A DNA stretch of 5,652 bases from Geodermatophilaceae bacterium (GCA_013813215.1 JACCSC010000479.1:1-5652); one strand, 5' to 3'. Shown: positions 1 to 5,652, counted from the first letter of the stretch. Notes: generated by a model not told the origin, from the letters alone. Program-made: numbers and translations.

Positions 1-24
1 GCCCCGCGGCTTGCGCCGCGGGGC
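1..24 (-). terminator. GC-rich hairpin after the plsB-plsC pair, possible terminator
   Basis: Bases 1-10 (GCCCCGCGGC) are the exact reverse complement of bases 15-24, giving a perfect 10-bp stem with a 4-base loop. Read on the minus strand, the loop is GCAA, a GNRA-type tetraloop closed by a C-G pair, which is a very stable RNA hairpin. It lies 31 bases past the TAG stop of the leftmost minus-strand gene, where a transcription terminator or 3'-end stabiliser is expected. Any U-tract for minus-strand transcripts would fall outside the window, so intrinsic termination cannot be confirmed. It could also serve a plus-strand transcript arriving from the left. Confidence 0.6.
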
Positions 25-54
25 CCTGTCGTGTCTGTGGCCTGACCGGTGCGC

Positions 55-1467
55 CTACTCGTGGCCGAGGACGTCGAGGAACTGCTGGCGGACGTCGGCT
101 ATCCGGGTCGGCAGGTCGACCAGGGTCCAGTCCTCGGTGCTGACCGGCGGCAGCACTACCACGTGCAGCGTGCCGGGGCGGGCGATGTAGGAGCCCTTCC
201 ACAGCAGGTCACCGGCGTTGCGGATGACGATCGGCACGAGCGGCACCCGGGCCTGCAGCGCGATGTGGAACGCGCCCTTCTTGAACGGTCCGAGTCGCGG
301 GGTCGCCGATCGGGTGCCCTCCGGGGCGATGGCCACGGAGATGCCGGCGGCCAGCCGGTCCAGGACCGGTGCGATCGCGGCCGTGGTCTGCTCCCGGTTG
401 CCGCGGTCGACGTAGGCGACGTCGATCAGCTTGCCGATGGGGGCGAAGATCGGGTCCTTCGCGGCCTCCTTCTTGGCCAGCGCGGTGACGTCGCGTCGGA
501 CGAGCTTGCCGACGATGAGCACGTCCAACGCGCTCTGGTGGTTGAACAGGAAGACCGCGGGCCGCCGGGACCACAGGTGCTCCTCGCCGCTCACCTCGAC
601 CCGGATGCCGGCCAGCGCGAGGGCGGCGTCAGGGGCCAGCGAACCGACCAGGTTGGCCGCCAGCCGCCGGTCCCCGTTGAGCAGGCCGATGCCTGTGCTG
701 ACGCCGAGGGCGGTCACCACCGCGCCGAGCGCCGCGCCAGTGCGTGCGATGTCCAGTGCGCCGGGCCTGCCCCGCCCGCGCAGGTGCCGGATCGGCCAGC
801 CGCGTTCGGCGGCGACCGCGGCCAGCCGCTTGCCCGGGTTCAACGGCCGGGGATGACCGACCGCTTCCAGGAAGGGGATGTCCTCGTCGCCGTTGCCGTA
901 GCCGTAGCACTCGGCCAGGTCGATGTCGTGCGCCGCGGCGTACGCAATGACTGCCTCGGCCTTCCCGATGCCCCAGAGGATCGGCCCGTCGATCCGCCCG
1001 GTCACGACGCCGTCGGCGATCTCGACCGCGGTGCACAGGACGGTGTCGACCCCGAGATCGGTGGCCAGCGGCTGCACCTGGTACCGGGTGGCGGACGTGG
1101 CCAGCACGACGGTGTGCCCCATCGAGCGGTGGGCGGCGACGATCTCGCGCGCCTCCGGATAGACCCGCCCGGCGATGGTCGAGCCGAAGAGGCGATCCCC
1201 GAGGTCGAGCAGGTCCTGCTCGGCCAGGCCCCGCCAGCTGCGCACGGTCTGGGTGAACAGGCCGGTGATGTCCGCCGTACGGACCCGGTAGTCCAGGCTA
1301 GCCGCGGCGTTGCGGAGGAACTCGCCGGGCCCGACCTGCCGACGGCGCATCCGGTCGCGGTAGAAGTCCACACCCGAGTAACCGTGGATCAGGGTCCCGT
1401 CGAAGTCGACGAACGCGACGACGTGCGGTCCCGACGGCCCGTTGAGGACGTCGGCCAGCTCGGTCAC
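55..1467 (-). CDS. plsC: HAD-IB phosphatase-like / 1-acylglycerol-3-phosphate acyltransferase fusion
   Basis: This 470-residue two-domain protein should acylate lysophosphatidate to phosphatidate at the cytoplasmic membrane. The N-terminal HAD domain (about 15-225) has motif I DFDGT (D21, D23), motif II around T124-S125, a candidate motif III K169, and motif IV YGYGNGDEDIP (188-198). A hydrophobic stretch at about 242-265 may anchor it. The PlsC domain (about 285-470) carries all four acyltransferase blocks: NHQSALD (H310, D315), VDRGNR (353-358), PEGTRS (382-387, E383) and VPLVPI (408-413). The architecture matches the actinobacterial fusion exemplified by Mycobacterium tuberculosis Rv2483c. 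The GTG start overlaps the plsB stop by 4 bases (GTGA), which suggests translational coupling. In HAD motif IV the usual first Asp is Asn (N192), while D196 is kept. The acyltransferase assignment is firm; the substrate of the HAD domain is unknown. Confidence 0.95.
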   Translation of the reverse strand: MTELADVLNGPSGPHVVAFVDFDGTLIHGYSGVDFYRDRMRRRQVGPGEFLRNAAASLDYRVRTADITGLFTQTVRSWRGLAEQDLLDLGDRLFGSTIAGRVYPEAREIVAAHRSMGHTVVLATSATRYQVQPLATDLGVDTVLCTAVEIADGVVTGRIDGPILWGIGKAEAVIAYAAAHDIDLAECYGYGNGDEDIPFLEAVGHPRPLNPGKRLAAVAAERGWPIRHLRGRGRPGALDIARTGAALGAVVTALGVSTGIGLLNGDRRLAANLVGSLAPDAALALAGIRVEVSGEEHLWSRRPAVFLFNHQSALDVLIVGKLVRRDVTALAKKEAAKDPIFAPIGKLIDVAYVDRGNREQTTAAIAPVLDRLAAGISVAIAPEGTRSATPRLGPFKKGAFHIALQARVPLVPIVIRNAGDLLWKGSYIARPGTLHVVVLPPVSTEDWTLVDLPTRIADVRQQFLDVLGHE

Positions 1468-3233
1468 TGCTGTACCGCAGTCAAAGCCAGGTCGCTGATC
1501 CGCTCGATCCTGGCCAACACCTCACGGATCTCTGCGGCGAACGCCGCCCGGCGCCGCGGCAGATCCGCGCCGTCGGGGTCGAGCAGCCCGCGGTTGCCGG
1601 CCAGCTTGAGCGCGGTGCCGAACAGCTCCTCCGAGATCGACTCGGGGCTGTGGATCCGCTGCTGCAGGTGGTACTGCCGTGCCACCGGGACGCAGCCGGC
1701 GACGAAGCGTTCCTCGTCGACGGGGCCGTTCGTCAGGACGAGCTGGTCGGCCACGACCCGGTAGGCCTCCAGGAACGAGCGCAGCACCCGATGCGCGAGG
1801 TGCATCCGCAGGCCGCGCAACCCGGCCGCGGCCACCGCCGGCTCACCGCCGCGACGGTCCCAGTCGGGGTCGACGATGGCCAGCTCCTCCCGCAGCTGGT
1901 CGGCGAACTCGGCCTTGCGGCCGAAGAAGAACTCGAACTTCAGCAGGTCTCGCAGGGCCAGGGCGTCGACCCACGCTGCCTGCATGGGCTCCCCGCCGGC
2001 CGGCCTGCCGGCCAGCCCCGCGACGACGAGTTCGGTGATCGCCCGGTTGACGAAGAAGTGGATGGCGCTGTTGCGGTAGAACGCTGCCTCGAGGTCGCGA
2101 TCGGGATGTACTGCGTACACCGGCTCCCGGCCGCCGCCGAAGCAGGTCGCCACACCGGTCGCGACGAGCTGGTCCAACGTGCGTCCGACGTCAGCGGCCG
2201 TGGCGAACTCCCAGGTGCCCGCGGTCGGCAGCTTGCGGACCGCGACATAGTCCAACAGCGGCTCGAGGATGGCGCTGACGTCGGACAGGGTCAGCGCCCG
2301 ACCCTTCATCCCGAGCAGCGTGAGGGTCACCAGGGCGGTGGCCGTGATCGGGGTGGCCTGGTTGATCCGGTGGCTCACCTCGAAGGCGAGCTTGTCCACG
2401 GCGTGCGGCTCGGCGGACAGCCGCGGCCGGACCGCGAGCGGTTCCCCGAACCGGACGTGCGCGGTGCCGAGGCCGGTGCTCTGGGCCCGTCCGAACCGGA
2501 ACAGCCAGCGCAGCCCCTCCGGTCGCTTGCGCCCACCCCGCTGCTCCGCGGCCATCAGGGCTACCTCGTGCAACTGGTCGTAGACGATCGACACCGGCAC
2601 GAGCAGCACGTCCTCGACCTGACTGTCCCGCACCGCGTCGGCCAGGTAGGCCAGCAGCCCGAGCCGCGGTGGACGCAGCTTGCCGGTGCGGCTGCGCCCG
2701 CCCTCGATGTACCACTCCAGGTTCGCCCGGTGGTCGACGAGGTGCCGGAAGTAAGCCCGCACGCACAGCTTGTACACCGGATCGCCGGCGAAGCTGCGCC
2801 GGATGTAGATGACCCCGGTCCGCCGAGCCAGCGGGCCCATCGGCCAGAACGACAGGTTGATCCCGCCGAGCAGGTGGGTCGGCGGGAAGCCGGCTGCGCT
2901 CAGCAGCGGCTGCAGCACGACCGGGTCGAGGTAGGACTTGTGGGCCGGCAGGAAGACCAGCGCGAACCGGTCGTTGGCCGCGCGCAGCTCGCGCAGGCCG
3001 GCCCGGTCGACCTGGACGCCGTACGCCCGGGAAAACCACGATCCCATCCGGTCGAAGGCGGCACTGGCCCGATCGTCGTGGACGGCGACCATCTCGTGCA
3101 GGCAGGAGCGGGCCTGCTCGCGCAGGTCGTCCAGTGGCCGGCCGAGTTCAGCCGCGGCCGCCGCCAGGCCGGCCTGCAGGTCAGGCTCGCGCAGGACGGC
3201 CTCGGCCAGGTCGGTCGGCCGGCCGCTCGTCAC
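1464..3233 (-). CDS. plsB: glycerol-3-phosphate 1-O-acyltransferase (PlsB type)
   Basis: The predicted enzyme catalyses the first acylation in phospholipid and triacylglycerol synthesis, turning glycerol-3-phosphate into lysophosphatidate at the inner membrane face. Numbered from the longest reading (GTG at 3266, 600 aa), it has block I HKSYLD (H109, D114), block II GVIYIRR (151-157), block III YIEGGRSRTGK (186-196) and block IV VPVSIVYD (223-230), the classic GPAT set. The long C-terminal region (about 280-600) is typical of PlsB. At about 590 residues it is shorter than the roughly 800-residue E. coli PlsB. I chose GTG at 3233 (589 aa) because a TATCGT box ends exactly 6 bases before it, and the mirror-image box precedes crcB1 in the same way; no convincing Shine-Dalgarno precedes either GTG. 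It is the first gene of a pair with plsC. M. tuberculosis PlsB2 (Rv2482c) is a likely relative. Confidence 0.95.
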   Translation of the reverse strand: MTSGRPTDLAEAVLREPDLQAGLAAAAAELGRPLDDLREQARSCLHEMVAVHDDRASAAFDRMGSWFSRAYGVQVDRAGLRELRAANDRFALVFLPAHKSYLDPVVLQPLLSAAGFPPTHLLGGINLSFWPMGPLARRTGVIYIRRSFAGDPVYKLCVRAYFRHLVDHRANLEWYIEGGRSRTGKLRPPRLGLLAYLADAVRDSQVEDVLLVPVSIVYDQLHEVALMAAEQRGGRKRPEGLRWLFRFGRAQSTGLGTAHVRFGEPLAVRPRLSAEPHAVDKLAFEVSHRINQATPITATALVTLTLLGMKGRALTLSDVSAILEPLLDYVAVRKLPTAGTWEFATAADVGRTLDQLVATGVATCFGGGREPVYAVHPDRDLEAAFYRNSAIHFFVNRAITELVVAGLAGRPAGGEPMQAAWVDALALRDLLKFEFFFGRKAEFADQLREELAIVDPDWDRRGGEPAVAAAGLRGLRMHLAHRVLRSFLEAYRVVADQLVLTNGPVDEERFVAGCVPVARQYHLQQRIHSPESISEELFGTALKLAGNRGLLDPDGADLPRRRAAFAAEIREVLARIERISDLALTAVQQ

Positions 3234-3239
3234 GGGCTC

Positions 3240-3245
3240 ACGATA
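3240..3245 (-). promoter_or_regulatory. -10 box for the plsB-plsC pair (leaderless)
   Basis: Read on the minus strand this is TATCGT, a fit to the actinobacterial TANNNT -10 consensus. Six bases (GAGCCC) separate it from GTG at 3233, so transcription would begin at or next to the start codon, giving a leaderless mRNA. No TTGACA-like -35 is seen at the expected distance (around 3263-3268), which is common in these organisms. Support is positional only, strengthened by the identical arrangement on the other strand. Confidence 0.55.
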
Positions 3246-3267
3246 GGGCCGTGCCGGCCGTGCCACC

Positions 3268-3273
3268 TATCGT
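3268..3273 (+). promoter_or_regulatory. -10 box for the crcB pair (leaderless)
   Basis: TATCGT, matching TANNNT, is followed after six bases (GAGCCG) by the GTG start of the first crcB at 3280. This is the spacing expected when the start codon is the first transcribed triplet. No clear -35 is seen near 3245-3250; that segment instead touches the opposing -10 box, so polymerase bound at one promoter should exclude the other. There is no leader for a fluoride riboswitch between this box and the gene. Confidence 0.55.
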
Positions 3274-3279
3274 GAGCCG

Positions 3280-3744
3280 GTGCAACTCACCGTCGTCGCC
3301 CCGACAACTTCGGCGCGACAGACGATGGCGTGGCCGGCCGTCGTTGCCGTCGCTGCCGGCGGCGCGCTCGGCGCGCTGGCCCGGCATGCAGTGGACCTGG
3401 GGCTGCCGGCAGCCGCGGGCGCGTTCCCGACCGGCACGCTGCTGATCAACGTCGTCGGTTGCCTGCTGGTGGGCGCGGTGGCCGGCCTGGTCCGCCGCCC
3501 GGTGTTGTTCGCGTTCGTCGCGCCGGGTCTGCTCGGCGGGTTCACCACGTTCTCGACGTACGCTGTCCAGACCGTCGACCTCGCCCTGCGCGGGGAGGTC
3601 GGCGTGGCCACGGGGTACCTGTTCGGCACAGTGGTCCTCGCCCTGGTGGCGGTGGAAGCCGGGCTGTTGCTGAGCCGCGGGCTGGCCCATCGCGCCCATG
3701 GCGCCCGCCGACGGTCACTGTCCGCGCCCCGGCCGATCGGGTGA
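3280..3744 (+). CDS. crcB: fluoride channel subunit CrcB/Fluc, first of a pair
   Basis: This 154-residue four-helix membrane protein belongs to the CrcB/Fluc family, which lets fluoride leave the cytoplasm. Helices lie at about 17-34, 51-70, 75-97 and 110-132. Family signatures are GGALGALAR (27-35), PTGTLLINVVG (50-60, with pore-lining Asn N57) and GGFTTFST (86-93), which keeps both phenylalanines of the fluoride-contacting Phe box (F88, F91). By the positive-inside rule the protein is N-in/C-in: R72-R73 lie in the middle loop, and the tail (133-154) has R133, R138, R143-R145 and R151. The GTG start at 3280 is favoured because of the -10 box 6 bases upstream; ATG at 3325 is an alternative but lacks a ribosome-binding site. 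The stop overlaps the next crcB by 4 bases. Confidence 0.93.
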   Translation: MQLTVVAPTTSARQTMAWPAVVAVAAGGALGALARHAVDLGLPAAAGAFPTGTLLINVVGCLLVGAVAGLVRRPVLFAFVAPGLLGGFTTFSTYAVQTVDLALRGEVGVATGYLFGTVVLALVAVEAGLLLSRGLAHRAHGARRRSLSAPRPIG

Positions 3745-4091
3745 CGTGGCTGTTGGTGGCGCTCGGCGCCGCGGTGGGCGCGGTGCTCCGCTATGCAGTG
3801 GCCCAGCGGTTCGGCGGCCGGTTTCCGTGGGGCATCCTGGGGACGAACGTGGCCGGCTCCCTCGCCCTCGGTGTGCTCACCGGCGCAGCGGCGCCGGCGG
3901 ACTGGCAGGTGCTGCTCGGGACCGGATTGTGCGGTGCCGTGACGACGTACAGCGCGTTCGGGTTCGACACCGTCGTCCTGGCCGAGGGCCGCGACCGGTT
4001 ACTGGCCACTCTGTACGTCGTCGCGACCCTGGTCGGCGGGCTGGCGGCGGCGCTGAGCGGGATTGCCGCGGGCAGCCTGCTCGGCGGCTGA
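3741..4091 (+). CDS. crcB: fluoride channel subunit CrcB/Fluc, second of a pair
   Basis: A 116-residue CrcB/Fluc protein with four predicted helices (about 2-16, 30-50, 56-78 and 88-112). It shows the family pattern GAAVGAVLRY (9-18), PWGILGTNVAGS (29-40, pore Asn N36) and GAVTTYSAF (65-73). The start is GTG at 3741, whose last two bases open the preceding TGA (GTGA overlap). This indicates coupled translation and near-equal subunit supply. Positive charges sit in loop 1-2 (R17, R23, R27) and loop 3-4 (R84, R86), while the termini and middle loop have none, so the predicted orientation is N-out/C-out, opposite to its partner. Both Phe-box positions are changed (V67 and Y70). Paired crcB genes in Gram-positives are generally taken to form antiparallel heterodimers, and this pair fits that model. 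Confidence 0.92.
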   Translation: MTWLLVALGAAVGAVLRYAVAQRFGGRFPWGILGTNVAGSLALGVLTGAAAPADWQVLLGTGLCGAVTTYSAFGFDTVVLAEGRDRLLATLYVVATLVGGLAAALSGIAAGSLLGG

Positions 4092-4139
4092 TGATCGTCG
4101 GCCCGCGACCAGCTGGCCGGAATGCGTTTCAATAGGCAG

Positions 4140-5652
4140 ATGCCCGGTCCGGATCCCACCCCTTCCGGGGGCCGGCATCTGGGCGGACCGTCGACCGTGC
4201 CGCGGCATTATGCGACCCGAGCCGAACGCCGGCGGGCCGAGGGCCAGCCGGTAGGTGGGCAGGGTCCGCCGATCGGTATGGGCGGCGCGACGATGTGGGT
4301 GTCCCTGGTGGTCACCGCGCTCGGCGCCCTGATCCCCGGTGTCGCCTTTCTCGCCGCCGGACGACGTTGGCTCGGCGGCGTGCTGCTCGGACTGACCGCG
4401 GCCGCCATCGGGACGCTGATCTGGCTGGGCACCGGAGGCCGGCGTACCGCCCTGCACCTCGCCGTCGACCCGCAGGCGCTGCTGTTCGCCGGGCTCGCGC
4501 TGCCGCTGCTCGCCGTCGTCTGGGCGCTGGTCGTGGTCGGCGGGTACGGCGCCGTACGGCCGCTTCGGACCAGCAAGCGCGAACGCGTCGCGAGCGCGGT
4601 GACCGTGGCGTTGCTCTGTCTGGCCGTCGTCGTGCCCACGGTGATCGCCTCGCGCTACGCCATCGTGCAGCGAGATCTGATCACCACGGTCTTCGCCGGC
4701 GAACGGCAGAGTGCCACTGCCCCGACCGAGGTGGACGCCGCCGATCCCTGGGCCGGGCAGGCGCGGGTCAACCTGTTGCTGCTCGGGGGCGACGGCGGGC
4801 GTGGCCGCGACGGGGTCCGGACCGACACGGTGATCCTGGCCAGCGTCGACACCGAGACCGGCGACACGGTGCTGTTCAGCCTGCCGCGCAACCTGCAGAA
4901 CCTGCCCTTCCCACCCGGGCCGCTGCGCGAGGTCTACCCGAACGGCTTCACCTCTGCGGCCGGCGAGGCGGAGGGGCTGCTCAACGCGATCTACCGCAAC
5001 GTGCCCGCCGAGCATCCGGACATCCTCGGACCCACGGACGATCTCGGGGCCGACGCCCTGAAGCTCGGCGTCGGCGAGGCGCTCGGCCTGAACATCGACT
5101 ACTACATGCTGGTCAACCTCGAGGGCTTCCGGCAGCTGGCCGACGCTCTCGGCGGCGTGACCGTGAACATCAACACCTGGGTGCCCATCGGCGGCGTGAC
5201 CGACCTCGGGCAACTGCCCGACGACTACCTGCGCCCGGGTGCGGACCAGCAGCTGAACGGCTTCGAGGCGCTCTGGTTCGCACGCGGCCGCTTCGGCTCG
5301 TCGGACTATGAGCGGATGTCCCGGCAGCGCTGCGTGATCGACTCCTTCATCCAGGAGGCCGACCCGGTCACCGTGCTCTCGCAGTACCAGGATCTCGCCG
5401 CGACGGCCAAGGACATCCTGACCACCGACATCCCGCAGACGCTGCTGCCGGCCTTCGTCGACCTGGCGCTGCGGATCCAGGAGGGCACGACGACAAGTGT
5501 GGTCTTCGACGACACGGTGATCACCCCGGCGTACCCGGACTACGACCTGATCCGGCAGACCGTGCAGCTCGCGATCGATCCGCCCGCCCCGCCCAACGGC
5601 ACGCCCTCGGGCGGGCCGACCGGCAGCGCCCCGCCCACGTCGGGCGCGCCGC
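4140..5652 (+). CDS. LytR-CpsA-Psr (LCP) cell-wall glycopolymer ligase, 3' end outside window
   Basis: The frame is open from ATG 4140 through the right edge (504 residues visible, no stop). LCP proteins transfer undecaprenyl-linked glycopolymers onto peptidoglycan outside the membrane. Residues 1-50 are a polar, Arg-rich tail, followed by four predicted helices (about 53-73, 77-97, 112-134 and 149-170) and an extracellular LCP domain (about 208-405). Visible signatures are RTDT (227-230), SLPRN (247-251), the N-I-D-Y-Y core (318-322) with NLEGF (326-330), and the Arg cluster ARGRFGSSDYERMSRQR (381-397) that binds the pyrophosphate lipid in this family. From about 481 a Pro/Gly/Ser/Thr-rich tail begins. 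An in-frame ATG at 4122 would add MRFNRQ, but its AAT and AGG codons are atypical here, so 4140 is preferred; neither start has a good ribosome-binding site. It could be read through from crcB, 48 bp upstream, but a shared function is not evident. Confidence 0.93.
   Translation, partial: MPGPDPTPSGGRHLGGPSTVPRHYATRAERRRAEGQPVGGQGPPIGMGGATMWVSLVVTALGALIPGVAFLAAGRRWLGGVLLGLTAAAIGTLIWLGTGGRRTALHLAVDPQALLFAGLALPLLAVVWALVVVGGYGAVRPLRTSKRERVASAVTVALLCLAVVVPTVIASRYAIVQRDLITTVFAGERQSATAPTEVDAADPWAGQARVNLLLLGGDGGRGRDGVRTDTVILASVDTETGDTVLFSLPRNLQNLPFPPGPLREVYPNGFTSAAGEAEGLLNAIYRNVPAEHPDILGPTDDLGADALKLGVGEALGLNIDYYMLVNLEGFRQLADALGGVTVNINTWVPIGGVTDLGQLPDDYLRPGADQQLNGFEALWFARGRFGSSDYERMSRQRCVIDSFIQEADPVTVLSQYQDLAATAKDILTTDIPQTLLPAFVDLALRIQEGTTTSVVFDDTVITPAYPDYDLIRQTVQLAIDPPAPPNGTPSGGPTGSAPPTSGAP

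Larger units (their letters stand above)
3231..3282. repeat. mirror-image inverted repeat spanning the divergent promoters
   Basis: Arms at 3235-3247 and 3266-3278 are perfect 13-bp reverse complements (CCTATCGTGAGCC read outward). The match extends outward to 16 of 17 positions and ends on a GTG codon on each side (3233-3231 minus, 3280-3282 plus). The 18-bp spacer (3248-3265) includes most of a tandem 9-bp repeat. Because both arms contain the proposed -10 box and start codon, the simplest reading is a duplicated or inverted promoter-start module. A regulator operator is the alternative. Confidence 0.85.

Noticed and set aside
49..1764. Long plus-strand open frame opposite plsC and the end of plsB
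   Set aside because: Its translation is a low-complexity Arg/Gly/Asp/Val-rich shadow with no family motifs, while the minus-strand frame carries complete HAD and PlsC motifs. High third-position GC suppresses stops on the opposite strand.
1650..3275. Long plus-strand open frame (541 codons) opposite plsB
   Set aside because: It is antisense to a gene with all four GPAT motifs, and its own product is Arg/Gln/Pro/Asp-rich without recognisable domains.
3248..3279. Fluoride riboswitch upstream of the crcB pair
   Set aside because: Divergent plsB starts only about 46 bases away, the proposed transcript has no leader, and I see no fluoride aptamer pattern before GTG 3280.
4092..4139. Terminator or separate promoter between crcB and the LCP gene
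   Set aside because: The 48-bp gap has only a 5-bp CGGCC/GGCCG pairing with no T-tract, and no TANNNT box at leaderless spacing before ATG 4140 or 4122.
3999..5213. Minus-strand 404-codon frame opposite the LCP gene
   Set aside because: The plus-strand frame is a clear LCP protein with membrane helices and catalytic Arg cluster; the antisense product is charged low-complexity sequence.
4295..5311. Plus-strand 338-codon frame overlapping the LCP gene
   Set aside because: It is a frame-shifted, Arg/Ala-rich shadow; the true gene is in the frame of ATG 4140, which stays open past the window edge.

Overview
The window looks like chromosomal DNA from a high-GC Actinomycetota. Three things point that way: very strong G/C bias at third codon positions (strong enough to create long antisense shadow frames), frequent GTG starts, and the mix of genes (a HAD-PlsC fusion next to a PlsB-type acyltransferase, a tandem crcB pair, and an LCP cell-wall protein with a multi-pass N-terminus). 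A lineage near Frankiales/Geodermatophilales is possible, but that is only an impression.

Layout. A perfect 10-bp hairpin (1-24) follows the leftmost gene. Two minus-strand genes fill 55 to about 3233: a glycerol-3-phosphate acyltransferase (plsB-like) and, overlapping its stop by 4 bases, a fused HAD phosphatase-like/1-acylglycerol-3-phosphate acyltransferase (plsC). Together they would convert glycerol-3-phosphate to lysophosphatidate and then phosphatidate. At 3231-3282 lies a mirror-image divergent control region. On each strand a TATCGT box sits exactly 6 bases before a GTG codon, which suggests two facing leaderless promoters. To the right, two small CrcB/Fluc fluoride-channel genes (3280-3744 and 3741-4091) are coupled by another 4-base GTGA overlap. 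Their predicted membrane orientations are opposite, as expected for an antiparallel heterodimer. After a 48-bp gap, a LytR-CpsA-Psr (LCP) ligase gene starts at about 4140 and runs off the right edge.

The gene functions are familiar. The parts that merit a second look are the symmetric divergent promoter, which also moves the plsB start from 3266 to 3233; the complementary topology of the CrcB pair, with both Phe-box positions replaced in the second subunit; and an Asn in HAD motif IV of the PlsC fusion. I see no mobile element, CRISPR array, tRNA, rRNA or convincing new multi-gene system.
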